Below the pieces are notes generated by a model. It did not search any database. It was not told the origin of the DNA and worked only from the letters and a program-made list of their open reading frames with translations. DNA of 64,000 nucleotides from Lethocerus indicus (lineage: Eukaryota; Arthropoda; Insecta; Hemiptera; Belostomatidae). Of this stretch, positions 1-11,800 are shown one piece after another. Positions within the stretch are counted from its first letter, which is position 1. Each line of letters starts with the position of its first letter. Position numbers and translations under genes: made by a program. The stretch covers positions 22,834,365 through 22,898,364 of the forward strand of contig JACDQD010000007.1 in NCBI GenBank assembly GCA_019843655.1. The letters are read 5' to 3'.

Positions 1-73
1 CCCATTGAGATATTCTCAATTAATATGATTCCGTTGTATTCATGCAACCGAAATTGCAATAAAAAGAACTTAC

Positions 74-691
74 TGGAATTACTTCACCTTCCGGAGCTTG
101 TACATCCTGGGGAGCTTCCGTCTCTTGGGGAGCTGTAAATGTAACGGATTAGTAGCGATTGCTTTTATAAAATTGTAATTGATTGCGAAGGCATAGAAAA
201 AGAATTGCCTCATTTCTTACATGACTTGCATCTTAATAGGTAGGGAGGAATTAACATTTGTGGGTCGAATTGTCGTCCTCATTTTGAATTTTGCAGTCTG
301 TAAAAACTATAGACATATGATAAACCCTGTTGAAAAGTAAAATAAAAAAAAATTTCTTAAAGCAGTGAGTGACTCCAGAAGCTTTGTTTTTCAATTATTA
401 CAAGATTGTCAGAGAATACAGGTCTTACAGGGAAACTTCATTAAGGAAAAAGAAGTATTATATACATTTTATAAAAATGTTTACCTTCCTCCCCTTCTGC
501 TGGAGGCTGCATACTTTCCCCTTCTTCCGGTGGGGGCTGAAAGAATTATGATTAAATTATATTGTGCTGTGAAGAATAGTGCAATAGAAACAAATAACAA
601 TAACTAATTGATATAGCTATCTATAATAACAATAAATAAATAGGAAACCAATTTAACAATAACTACTTACATTTGCTTCATTGTCAGCCAT
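74..691 (-). CDS. 5' part of an unidentified gene, Pro/Glu-rich N-terminus (partial)
   Basis: Three consecutive minus-strand exons are visible: 691-671, 536-485 and 132-74. The first starts with ATG at 691 and reads MADNEAN before a GTAAGT donor. The second follows a CAG acceptor and reads PPPEEGESMQPPAEGEE. The third follows TTTACAG and ends in EGEVIP before GTAAGT. Exon lengths of 21, 52 and 59 nt keep one frame through all three junctions, giving 44 residues with no stop. The product is acidic, low in complexity and probably disordered here; no domain is reached before the window ends. I do not recognise it. Short acidic N-termini beginning MAD are common in insect muscle proteins such as troponin I or flightin, but that is only a resemblance. 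It lies about 1.5 kb downstream of TAF11 in the same orientation, with its promoter presumably in 700-2200. Confidence 0.66.
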
Positions 692-2229
692 ACTGGTTTA
701 TTTATTCAAAACCTTAAAAAAAACTAGGTACATTAGATTAGATAAGTAATTATGAAAATTAATATTGAAATCATATGTGAAAATAGGAAATAATATCTGT
801 CTGATACTGTTCCAGGAGAACTCAAACTAGTACTAGAACAAAAAGATGTATTTCAGAAATTCAACTCAAATGAATAAAATTGGAATACTTTTAAAAAATA
901 TGAAAAAAAATTTAATGTTTACTTAGCTTATTTCTTAATTTTAAATTAAATTCCTTCTATTTTGAATATTAATCATTTCAATTTAGACAATCCACTAAAT
1001 ATAAATAATGGATTTATGTTTATAAATATAAACATAAATCACACTAAATGGAAAAAATCACTGATATATGGTATTTAATAAATTTATATTCTTTGTTAGT
1101 ATAATACTTACCTTAGTACCCTACTGAATTGTCTTCAAATTTTAAAATTAAGGTTACAGTTACCCTCATGAAATAGAATTCATTGTTATCTGGAATATCA
1201 CAGGTTCATTTCTTAGTGAAATATAAAATTCATATTGCAACTATAACACTAATATTACAAGAGTTGGTTCATTTTAAAGGATTAATACCAACCAACAGTA
1301 TACTCACCACCACTGATTTTTTTCTACTTTCTGTTAAAAATTCGCATACAATGTAACTTATAAAAAATCTACATTTTTTCAAATTTGTTCATAAATTCTC
1401 ATTCTGTAAATGTAAGCATCTGGGAATATAAAGTAATTTCAGCTGTGAATGTTAAACAACAAAAAAACAAAATAAGATCAAAAATTAGTTGCATTCATTA
1501 TAAACACTATTATCACAAAATAATGTAGAAAGTTTCCCCTGAAATACTAAAGAAAACTATTACTCTTGAAGTAACTAATTATAGTAAGAAATATTTATTT
1601 TCACCTTAATTAAAATACACTCAAAGGGAACATCATTCAAACGTTTTTTGAAATTCCTAATTTAATAACAAACTTAATGTATAATTTGTTCATATTTCTA
1701 AAATTAATTTATGGGCACCATTAAATTATAAATTTTAAAGTGAAAATAGTTTTTAGAATATAATTATTATGTATTTGTAAAAGATGTCTAAGAAAACTCA
1801 GCTCTTTGTTATTACAATATATAAAAAATGATTGCAAAGACAGAAATACTAGGTGAAAAGAAACCTCAAATTTATTTATTACAATATTTATTGTTAAATA
1901 TTATGATCCTCAATATAAATAATAACATCTAAAAAACAATTATTTTCCTTAAAAATTACTATAAAAGTTGTATTAAGTGATAAATTTACAGTTCTCCATG
2001 AGTTTCTGTATGCAAGTATGAACAAAATGGTTAATAATTTAATTTAATTAATAATGATATATGATAACTATTACTAAGACAAATTATGTCAAAAATTTAC
2101 AATTTTTTAAATTTTTGTATAAAAATAAATATATTTATCTATTATGAGATATAAATTGAATCCCAAAACAAGTATTGAACTTATTGGTTCATTTGTTCAC
2201 ACAGATACAAATGTAGTTATTATTCTAAT
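692..2229. other. Intergenic spacer between TAF11 and the left-hand gene
   Basis: This stretch is very AT-rich and nearly free of CpG, with many short A/T runs and no credible exon on either strand. It must contain the TAF11 3' UTR end and the promoter of the left-hand gene. On the minus strand an ATTAAA-type poly(A) signal lies near 2048-2036 and AATAAA near 1873. I cannot tell which is used. Confidence 0.5.
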
Positions 2230-4170
2230 TTAAAGTTTGATAAATGGTCTTTTAGGTTTACAGTTTGGAATGCAACCTTTGCTTCTCAGTCGTCTCACAG
2301 CTTCCCTCAAATGTTTAGGTTGCAATGGCCCTGCTTCACCATACCTGTCCATTACATCCAGAGCTGAAATAACAAAAATGATATTTGAATCCATATATTT
2401 TTATATTATTCAATGCACTGTATAAATTATCAGTGGGCAGTATGGCACATAATATTTCATGAGTGCATGTTTAAAATCAACTCACTCAATTATTTTAACA
2501 TTCATAGTATATGCAAATTTACAAACACAAACAAAACTTACAAAATTCTTCATTTTCATTATAATTAAAACATATATAGAGTTTAAGCTGTGTTAGCATA
2601 AAAAACCCAGTTGAAGGTTGTTTTAAAACGTATACATTCAGAACATTGCCACTTGACTTCAAAGATGAAAAGTAAGTCCAGTCATTACATAAAGATACAT
2701 TAAGGAATACAAGAGTGTGACAATTTCTGTCACAAAAGTAGAGGAAATTTGTGACAATGGATACACAAGGAATTTATCTGATTATAACATTTAAATCTAA
2801 CATTTCTTAATGTCCCTGAAATTAAAGATTAAAAACCTTACAAAAGATTTCATACCTTCTTCAACAACTTCTCCAACAAATACTTTAGCAATTCCTGACA
2901 TTGCAATAACAACATTCTGTGATATGGAAGTACCAGTTAGTGTCTGCATCAGCTAAAATATGATATTCACACTCAAATAAGTTAAGTATTCGCACATGAA
3001 ATATTTACTGTTTCATTTTATTTTTCAAACAGTGCTTGCTTATGAATGAGATATTAAATAAAGCTTACTCTTTTTATTGCCCCTCTGGGAAATGCTGATC
3101 TTCGATACATTTCATAATGATCTAATTGATCTTCTGTAAAGTTTGATACAAGAACTCTGTAACAAACACAGTTATCACTGTTAGTTTTCACATTTTACCA
3201 TAAAATAGATTTTTAGTTTATTGTATATGTTTACATACATATAGGAAGCTTAACATATTTTTTATATCAAACCATTCTATATCAATTCATTATTGGATTT
3301 AAAAATATATAATTTGAATAGCAGAAAATATATGTTTAGTAAATGATTTGTGGTTCAATAAAAAGAAAACATGTCTTGACATTGAAGGTTACAAAAATAA
3401 TGACCTTCAATAAGGCAAGGTTATAAATAAGCCATCTTGAGCTAACCAATTCAACTTTAGATATCACCTTACTGTACTTCAGAATCATTTTTTTGTTCTT
3501 AATGACATTTGATAGCATTTTGATACTCATTCCTAACTTTTATTACGCTGATTCATTAAGATCAGGTTAATGAGTGTCTGCATAATTGACACAAGTATTG
3601 AAACTACAACTCTCAAATATTTTATGAACACAGTTAATAAATTATACAAGCATAAAGATATAATATATTTAAATAAGAGAATTATTTGTCAACTGAATAC
3701 CTTCTACTTGAAAGAACTTAGAACTGCATTCAGAAACTGCCTAAACAGTGTAACAAATACCATCAAGAGGTTAAAACTAGTCTATTCACAGATTAAATTC
3801 CAGAATGAGGATTTTAATTCTTGTCCTCTTTTTGGAGTACTCACTGCATCTTCTCCCGTTCCTCCTCTTCTACTTCCTTTTTGCTCTTGGCCTCTTTTTT
3901 CTTGTCTTTGGACGTAGCGCCGGTGGAGTTCTGAGCGGGTGGCGGTAGGAGGATGTTGATATCCGAGTCGTATTCACTTTTAACACGACTTACATCGGCC
4001 GAGCCTCCGTTCGAGTCGGCCGTTCCCTTGTATAACTTGAGGTTTTTTGAGTCCCCATCTGCGCCCCCGCCGCCACCACCGTCGGAGCCGTCCGAGTAGT
4101 GGTCGTCGGGCTCGGTCTTGATCCTGGCATCCGACTCGGAGTCTTCCACTTTGCAGAAAAGACTGTCCAT
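2230..4170 (-). CDS. TAF11: TAF11, TFIID subunit 11 (TAFII28 histone-fold protein), four exons
   Basis: CDS exons are 4170-3845, 3156-3069, 2952-2856 and 2363-2230 (326, 88, 97 and 134 nt). They encode 214 residues and stop with TAA. Donors are GTGAGT, GTAAGC and GTATG; acceptors end in ACAG, TTAG and TCAG; frame is kept throughout. TAF11 pairs with TAF13 through a histone fold inside the nuclear TFIID complex, which loads at RNA polymerase II promoters. Residues 1-108 are acidic and disordered, with a Gly run at 31-36 and a Lys/Glu-rich stretch before the fold. The fold starts at KMQVLVSNF and includes [33 protein letters not shown] and [13 protein letters not shown], which are hallmarks of the family. 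Length fits animal TAF11 proteins (about 200 residues). The start is the first ATG in frame. Introns are 688, 116 and 492 nt. Confidence 0.97.
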
Positions 4171-4520
4171 CGCGGTGATAAACAGAGCTGTCTTGGCCAG
4201 CTAGCGGGGGACATATGATAAGCACATGTTAAAACAGCTGTTGGCGGCGGTGGTGGTGGTAAAAGGGCGCTTGCGCTTTTGTCGCTGGCGCGGCCATCGT
4301 GTCTCGGACTCAGATCGATAACTTGTGATAGTCATCGGTTTTACTGGTCGGTGCGAGATTCCCCCTACTTTCCTGTCGGTTACCCGGTGCCGGCCCCCCT
4401 CAACGCGACGTTCCTATCTCCCCCATAAACTTTATCGCAGCGTCGTTTCACCCCGAACTCTTTTTACTAACGTACTCTCCGAATCCGTCCGTGCCGACGA
4501 CTAAGACCAAAACTTTTTTC
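4171..4520. promoter_or_regulatory. Divergent promoter region between TAF11 and a plus-strand gene
   Basis: This GC- and CpG-rich stretch separates the TAF11 start codon (minus) from a plus-strand exon that ends at 4724. It therefore probably carries the TAF11 5' UTR and a shared bidirectional promoter. I see no TATA box at a useful spacing. An ATCGATA at 4314-4320 resembles the DRE/DREF core of insect housekeeping promoters, and an imperfect inverted repeat of GCGC with A/T flanks lies near 4261-4280. TSS positions are inferred. Confidence 0.5.
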
Positions 4521-4532
4521 TTTTTTTTTTTA

Positions 4533-4724
4533 ATTTGTTTCCCTCCGCTTTTTGCCCGTACCGTCGGCCCGTAAAATCGAGGATTGGCGCGGCGGTAGGA
4601 TCGAGGCCCGGGGTTGTTGTTTTTTCCTGCCCGAGGATTTCGGCGTCTCCTCGAAGAAAAGCGGCGATCGCGGCCGTTGGATTTTGCCGTTAGCGGTGGA
4701 GACCGTTATCACGAAAGGGTCCAG
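4533..4724 (+). other. First exon (probably 5' UTR) of the plus-strand gene divergent from TAF11
   Basis: The exon ends at 4724 in CCAG followed by a consensus GTAAGC donor, and lies in a CpG-rich segment directly upstream of TAF11 in the opposite direction. One frame is open from a TAA near 4530 to the donor, about 64 codons, and would join in phase with the open frame of the candidate exon at 6576. It contains no ATG, so the simplest reading is untranslated leader. The true 5' end is unknown. Confidence 0.45.
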
Positions 4725-6575
4725 GTAAGCGTTTTATTCCTCTTCTCTCGGGGAGACCGGTTTGTCTCCTTTTTTTCTGTTTGTCTCCCATCGATTTTTA
4801 TGTTATTAACCTTCTTTGTACTTTTCTCCCGGACCGACCTCTGACATCGGCTTTCTACTAACCGTGAAACTGTTTATGCATTTGCCGGTTCTGCACTTGA
4901 TTTTATTGTTGAAATACATTTTCGATATATTAACGTATATTCGTTTACCGTTTCGGATCGAATTACCGGTTTTCGTACAGTCTTTGAGGTATAATAAGGT
5001 ATTTACCAGTATTATTTTCTTATAGTGAAATTGCTTGATCACTAACTTATTTTATTGATCCCAATGCATATATGTTTGTATGTTATCATCAAGCCTTCTT
5101 TGAACTGTGAGCAATAAAAGTACAGATAAAATTGAAAAGTTTTGAATCAAATAAATATACTAGAAAATCTATTGATCTTTCTTTTGATGACATATATGAT
5201 AACAATGTTTAAAATTTGATATCATGAGTTAGAATGTGAAATAAATAAATTTTCATGCTTGAACTGGCCAAGTCACCAATTTATAAATGATTAGCTACCT
5301 ATTAGCCATATTTATATATTCACATTTCCTTATTAAATTTCATAATAAAAGAGGTTATATATTTAAAAAATATATCCCTAACCAGGTTCTGATTTACTTC
5401 ATTCTAGTTATGTTAAAATTCATGGTTTTGTTCTTTCATCAATATTTTTTATTCGATATAAGATACAGTTTAAAATATACAATTTCTTGAAATATTGATT
5501 TCAAAATTTAAATAAATCATGTCTTGCAATACCTCTAACATAAAATCATGCCGAAAATACTAAAAATAGATTTCCGTGAATTCAGCTTTAAATGTTCAGT
5601 GTTGTAATTTGAATGAAATTGAAAAACTGCTTTCCTTTATAATTAATTGTAGAGACAACTTATTTGTCATATTAAAGTAAACTTTAACCACAAAACTAGT
5701 ATTTATCAAATGCTGATGCAATTACAATATGCATGAGAATTAATACTGAAAAAATATACAAAATATTTTTAAGGGTTTGTTTGTAAGTATATTTCATGAA
5801 AACTTTCATATTTATGGGGGTTCAATTTGAATTCATCAATTAATTTACAGATCACTGATGCCTGGCCTTTTGTATTTAAAAATTAATGTTACATTATGTG
5901 TTCAAATATATGAAAATACTCATAAATCTTTTGTTGAAGCCATAGATGATTTCTATTATAAATCATTTATAATCTAAGTGTTGTACTGGCAACTGGTTTA
6001 TTTGTTTGAAAACAGAGCTTTAATTGTTAAACCATTTAATCTGTGCTTTATGACTGATGGAGCACAGTTTTGATTACTCAAGCTTACTCTTTACATTGTT
6101 ATATTGCGTTTATTTAGGGTAGAGTTGATTTGCTAGGTTTGTAATTGTCGTTTCCTCTTTGGAATCCATTCTTCCTGGACTCAGGGGGACTGGCTGCAGG
6201 TCCCATTAACATTCTGGGAGCTGTAATTCTGCTCCCATGTATGTAATACTGCAGTGTATATATGTATGTATATACCTCAGGAACATTATTTTTTTAATAA
6301 AAAAAAATTAAAATCATGTTTGAAATTTTTAATATACTTAGATGGAATTCCTTTGTAATGAAATTTATTTCTTGTGAAAATAATAAATACTGATTTTGAA
6401 AAGCCAAAACTTTCCTCAAACCAATGCATGAATAGTGGCAATATTTTAAATAATTATGTGTCAATACAATTAAATGTCAATTATGTAATCAATACTTTTC
6501 ATTCGAAAATTAAACATATTCAAATTGTACCATTCTAAGTTAGAAAAATAAATAATGTTAAGGTATGATTGTTAG
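4725..6575 (+). other. Putative first intron of the plus-strand gene
   Basis: The first 250 bases are still CpG-containing; from about 5000 the sequence is AT-rich and CpG-poor. No clear exon is seen, apart from a weak minus-strand candidate at 6220-6114 listed separately. Confidence 0.35.
6114..6220 (-). CDS. Weak candidate terminal exon, unidentified
   Basis: On the minus strand, after TTACAG at 6221-6222, one frame stays open for 34 codons to a TAA at 6116-6114. Its residues are polar and protein-like (for example PPESRKNGFQRGNDNYKPSK). The pyrimidine tract before the acceptor is poor, no partner exon upstream was found, and two plus-strand frames are also open over part of it. It could equally be intronic sequence of the plus-strand gene. 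Confidence 0.17.
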
Positions 6576-6712
6576 GGCCGATGGAGGATCAGCGGAGGGT
6601 GGACTGGGAGGCCTAGCAGGTCGTAACATCGACCTGGCACCAACAAACACTACCACAGCCGGTTCTGCTGACCCTTCTCCAAACCCTTCCAGAAGACCAT
6701 TGTCACATCAAG
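6576..6712 (+). CDS. Candidate internal coding exon of the plus-strand gene divergent from TAF11
   Basis: The exon follows TTGTTAG and ends in CATCAAG before a consensus GTAAGTCC donor. One frame is open throughout (from an ATG at 6565 if the acceptor lies further upstream) and leaves through phase 1. It encodes a disordered segment rich in Gly, Ala, Thr, Ser and Pro, for example RNIDLAPTNTTTAGSADP and SPNPSRRPLSHQ. Several CpG dinucleotides survive here although the surrounding 7 kb is CpG-poor, which suggests selection. A short out-of-frame ATG frame of 11 codons lies at its start and would act as a uORF if the leader exon joins here. I do not recognise the protein. Confidence 0.5.
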
Positions 6713-6910
6713 GTAAGTCCTTGTACAATCGTTTTTTATTTTATAGCCATGAAAAAAGCGACACTCCACCATTGCTTGAATGTTCAATCTGGGCATGGAC
6801 CAATTTAGGCTTTCCTTCAAGTTATCACTATTTAAAAATTGAGCCCGGTCATTATGCTGACTCAGAGTTAATTATCCAACAGTGAATGTGTCTGAGAAAG
6901 GACACAATAT

Positions 6911-6950
6911 AATTTACAAATTGAAATTAAGCAATTTCAATTTGTGAATT
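6911..6950. repeat. Near-perfect 18-bp inverted repeat (hairpin) beside a TA microsatellite
   Basis: Arms 6911-6928 and 6933-6950 are reverse complements apart from one position, with a 4-base loop AAGC. The structure ends 8 bases before a (TA)24 tract. Confidence 0.85.
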
Positions 6951-6955
6951 CAAAA

Positions 6956-6958
<3 letters not shown>

Positions 6959-7006
<48 letters not shown>
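6959..7006. repeat. (TA)24 microsatellite
   Basis: An uninterrupted run of TA dinucleotides, 48 bases long. Confidence 0.98.
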
Positions 7007-7013
<7 letters not shown>

Positions 7014-8703
7014 TATTACGTATTTTTAATTTATACAAAAGGGTTTCTCAAAAACTTTGCCCAGTTGTGAAAAGTTTCTTCCCTGTTTATGATTATTATT
7101 GACTACCTTTATTGATGATAGCATTTAGGAAATATTATGTTCTATTGGTGATTAAAATATAACCTTTTGGTATCCATGTCAAATTAGTATAATTTTTGAA
7201 ATCATTCTACAGCCATAATGAATTGGTGAATTGATTTTTTTTGGGTATATTTTTATATGATGATTCTATACATTCTAGTCATTGAGAATGTTTTGAATCC
7301 TCACATTGCAATTGGGTATAAATTCCAAAATAGCGTGTAATGCAGGATAAAATTAGCATAGAGAGGTGCTTTTTTTTCATTTCCAAACATTTAGTTTGGC
7401 AAGTCACTTTAAGAGTTATTTCTGTACCAAAAAAATTTGATATTATGCAATGAAAACTCTTGAACATTTGGCAATCTTTTTCAATTACCTTTAGTTTGAG
7501 TAACATTTGTACTGTTCAAAATTGAATGGGGATATAAAATATAAGTTACCCATTTGATCTAATTAATTACATTCCATTATGGTACTTTATTATTTATACC
7601 TGTCAGGTCTGTAATCACTGTTCCAAAGGGAGACTATTGTGGTAATAACAGGGTTGACTTGTATAATTATACCTTTATTTTACTTATTTAATTTTTATCA
7701 GTAAATGTTCTGTGAAGCCAAAATTAGTGCTTACTGAACAATGCTTTTATTATATTACTTTTTTAAATGTATGGACATATAGAGACAGTTTAATAATTCT
7801 GTAAGGAATGTATGAAATATGTATTAATTTTTCATTACTCAATTTGTGTTTTGTTTTTCATTCAACAGTATTGTGTGTGTGAATGAATATTGCCTACTAT
7901 TATAAAAGAATAATTACATTTTAGTTCTTTATTTGTGCATTACTTAATTTAAGAAAACATAAATTCAGACATTTGGATAGCCTGTGTGACACTGAGTGAT
8001 GAATTTAGTGAAAGAGAAAATAAGACTGGCTAAATACTGCTAGTAGGTTAACCTTAATTGATGTAAGTGGCTTGGATAGTCCACACAAGCAAGGCTATTG
8101 TGTTTTGGTGTTCATTATGTGTGAGTTGTGTTCTGATGATTCATTGAACATGTATCGTGGGAGGAGGTGACTGGTGTTCATGATGTTGATATTATGCGTT
8201 TGATAAGCCTCATGTGGCATGTTAGAATAATGCCTTCTCTCCTTTCCCTTTCATATCTAATTATTAAGCACTTTAATTAATTGATTAATGAAGAAATGAT
8301 CCACTTCAAACTTGTTATCTGCCCTCTTGTATTTTAATAATGACATGATTCCTTTTAGCCAATTTGAAGACATATTACAATTATTACTTTAATGGGATTT
8401 ACAACATTTAGAATGATCTGTATTTTTTCTAAGATATAAAAATGGTACAGAAAAGTAAAAATGTACTTAATTACTACTTGTAGTAATAATTCAGTGTTTT
8501 AGAATCTCCTTTTTTATTTAATGAATACAGACTTTTGTTATTAAATGTACTAAATTGTACAAACATTGTACTAAATGCAATAATGTACAACACATTGTTT
8601 AAAATACTTCTGTAGTGACAAACAATTGGAGCAATTGGTAGTTGAATGGATGTTTTTGCTGTCATAAATTCTTATCAGCCTAAAAACATGGATATGATGT
8701 CAG

Positions 8704-8877
8704 GTGAAGGCTTTATACATGTTGGCGAATGTGAATGTCAAGCTTTCTATTGTTGAACAGTACAATGGAGATTTTGATCCAGTCACTGACAAGGTGCAGC
8801 CAATGTCACCACAATCTTGCCTCAAAAGCAATAAGCGTGTCCACTTTTGTCCGACCGTAAAATTCTTTTATATGTAG
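8704..8877 (+). CDS. Candidate terminal coding exon with an RVxF-like motif
   Basis: After GATGTCAG, one frame is open for 57 codons to TAG at 8875-8877. It begins VKALYMLANVNVKLSIVEQY and ends near KSNKRVHFCPTVKFF. The KRVHF segment matches the short RVxF docking motif used by many protein phosphatase 1 partners; this is a five-residue match and could be coincidental. CpG is kept inside the frame although the flanks are CpG-poor, which favours coding. The acceptor has a weak pyrimidine tract, and a better one ends at 8690. Splicing from the exon at 6712 (phase 1) would instead read a second frame that stops after about 17 codons. An unseen exon or a start at the ATG at 8719 would be needed for the long frame. 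The product is not identified. Confidence 0.4.
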   Translation: MKALYMLANVNVKLSIVEQYNGDFDPVTDKVQPMSPQSCLKSNKRVHFCPTVKFFYM

Positions 8878-11800
8878 AAAAACCAAGGTCACCCTTGGCT
8901 GTGATAGACACAGCTTGAAATTCTGTCAAAAATTATAACTGCAATTTCCCCCTTATTTTTGTTCTTAAATTTATCAGATCTCATGAATTTGTTTTATTTT
9001 CAAATAATAATTTTAATTAGATTAAAGTAATAACAATGGATGGAAACTATCAAGTGTACAGAAAACTGACTCATGCTTGAAAATATGTAGATGAGTTGAA
9101 TAAAATAATAAATCAATAGAATAATATTGAACAATACATTGAAATTTGAAAGATAAATTGACACATTTATAATACTTAGCAGGGAATTTTTCTGTTTACC
9201 AAAGTTCCTTGAATGGTATTTAGCCTTCAACTGATGTTTATATCTTATTTATTGTTTCTTATTGATTAAAAATGCATTTTAAAATTGTGGTTTGATTTTC
9301 AAGTGCAAGATTTAGGGATCTACAGCTTGCAAAAAATAATATCTCTCTTGACTTTTTATAGAAACAAATAGAATGGATTTCATAAAAATCAATATGGCTC
9401 TTTTACATGTTGGACAACATAAATTGATATAGAGCGTCATTTTTAGATTTTTTAAAGTAAAGAAATGAAATGTTTGTATTAATATTGCCATTAAAACTTG
9501 TATTTGATTTTTTGTATTTATGAATGTTATTGCATTATTTATGAGGATTGTTCATTACTGAAAATGATCCTAATTATTATTCTGAAGTTGGCAGAAGTTG
9601 CATCACCTAGCTTGAAATGACTGGCTTTGTAAATGTTTAGTCTCAAAATTTCAACCTGCCATTTATTTAAGTGATCAGTGTTCTTAAATAAGTTTTACCT
9701 CATTTCAAAAGGTAGATATCCATTTTGAATACTAGAATATTATAACTTTCAATATTTGTTTTTCTATCATGTCAAATGTGTGTTGCATAAATGTACCTTT
9801 ATGCAATCTAATCATATTAGTCAAGTTAAATGAAACCCTTTGTGAACTGTATTATGTATTGTTTTCCCACAGTAATATAAGTTTAAAGTGTTAACCAGTG
9901 AATAAAAACCTGTGAAATGTAAGTGATCATCAAACATTAGTGACAAACTTCTTAGCTGTTTAAATTTCTCAACCATACAGCCTTTGCACAATCAGGAGTA
10001 AGTAATACCTTTGAGTTAATAATATTTTGGAAACAATGTCAAAACACTGTTTTATGTTTGGTTTGTTTGATTGTTGTAGTTTTGTTGTATTTTCTTGCCC
10101 CCTTGAAATGACTTTCTTGAGTGTAGTATTTTCATAAATCCATCACCTTTGGTTTGCAACATCCATTCTTCAACCATCTAACTTTGATTACCAATACTAT
10201 ATATATTAAGATAAAGCACTTGAAAGAACATTCCAGGCTTAGATTAAAATAGAATGTGGGTTAAGTGTAGATATTGCAGGAATCTATTTAAAGATTTTTA
10301 TACTTTCTTTTCCTTTTTTTTTTAATGTGTACAAAATTCTCTATATTGGTATTTAAATTATAGTGCTGAAGTTAAATTGATTCTCATTTTGATTTCTCAC
10401 TTTCATTGGTGCTTTTCCCATTCCAACAACTATGGAACCATGTATGCTTAATTTGTACCTTCTGAAGATTAGGTGAGAAAGAAAGGACTCATTGTTTTAT
10501 TAAACAACTAATGGTCAGTTAGGTTTCCTTGTGTGTAAATATATTACAATTTAAGTTAGTAATCTAATGAAAATTTTCTGGCCCAACACCTTTAGTTGAA
10601 CCTTGATCCCCCTGCTTCTTTACCCCCCTATCATGGTGACTTTTGAATTTCCCCCTTAATTACTCCTTTTCCTGGAGCCTACTCTCATTATGTGAGGGCA
10701 TATTAGCATTTTGTATTTGTGGTGGCCTTGTAACTGCACTTTAGTGGGAAGCAGTTGTTAAGAGACAAAATACTGAACTGAATTGTAATGAGTATACTGG
10801 TGTTTATGAGCTCTTTTCGTGATCAAGTTGGTTTTACAACATATTTAGTTTCCAGATGTGTAGGCAGTTTTAGTTACTACTGTTTCCTTGTTATCTCATT
10901 ATTGTTGACATCAGAAAAATTAAGGTTAATAATATTTAAGAATTGAAATAGCCAATTTACACTAATTAGAAATGAAATATTTTTTATTTATATTGAAGGG
11001 GATTTACTCTTTCACTGATCAAAGATTTGTTTAAATATTTCTAGTTATTTAAATGGCTTCAAAAAGTTTATAACTACATGAAGATCAATATTGCGCTATA
11101 ATTCTATCAATGAATATTGCTAAACACAATTCTCAGGTGGCCTTATTATGATTTTACTTTATCGAATATTATGTTATGTATTTGTATCATTAATGTGAAT
11201 GGACATGGTCTTATTAACAATGATGAAAAGTCTTGGTATCAGTAATAAAATTTTTTCAATTTTCAGTTAAGTATATATTATTACTATTGACTCATCCAGC
11301 TTTTTTATGGATACCAATATTGCCCATGATAGATTTGGAATACTGCATTTGAAGATATTAATCAAAAGGTATTTAAAATATTGTAGAGCATATTATAGAG
11401 AAATTATGAGCTTATGAAGTATGTAATGATAAAATATTGACATGATGAATCATGTCTGCACAAATCATTATTTTTATTTATTATTCTATAATACCAAATT
11501 TAATTTAACAACGATTTAAAATACATATATTTGGTAAATGTTTTCAAACTAGAATTGCATTAAAATAAATGTTATTTTTTAAAAACCGCTAGTAAGAAAT
11601 ATTTCGTATACCTTCAATATTCATGGAGATCTGTCATTAACAGTCCACAATCCCTTGAATATCTGATTTGAGACTTGACCAGGTTTAGTTTTTTTGCATT
11701 CATTTAGTAGCAGCAGTGATTGAACACAATTCTTTCTTTCCCCTAATATATTGTTTCCTCTAAGTCAAGTAAATTAATTTCTTTAAGACATATGTTTACC

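Larger units (their letters stand above)
6713..8703 (+). other. Putative intron of the plus-strand gene
   Basis: AT-rich, CpG-poor sequence with a hairpin and (TA)24 tract near its start. I see no further convincing exon. A short segment after the acceptor-like sequence ending at 7606 is open in one frame for only about 11 codons. Confidence 0.3.

Noticed and set aside
2237..2425. Plus-strand frame at the left of TAF11
   Set aside because: It is antisense to the last TAF11 exon, which is clearly coding on the minus strand.
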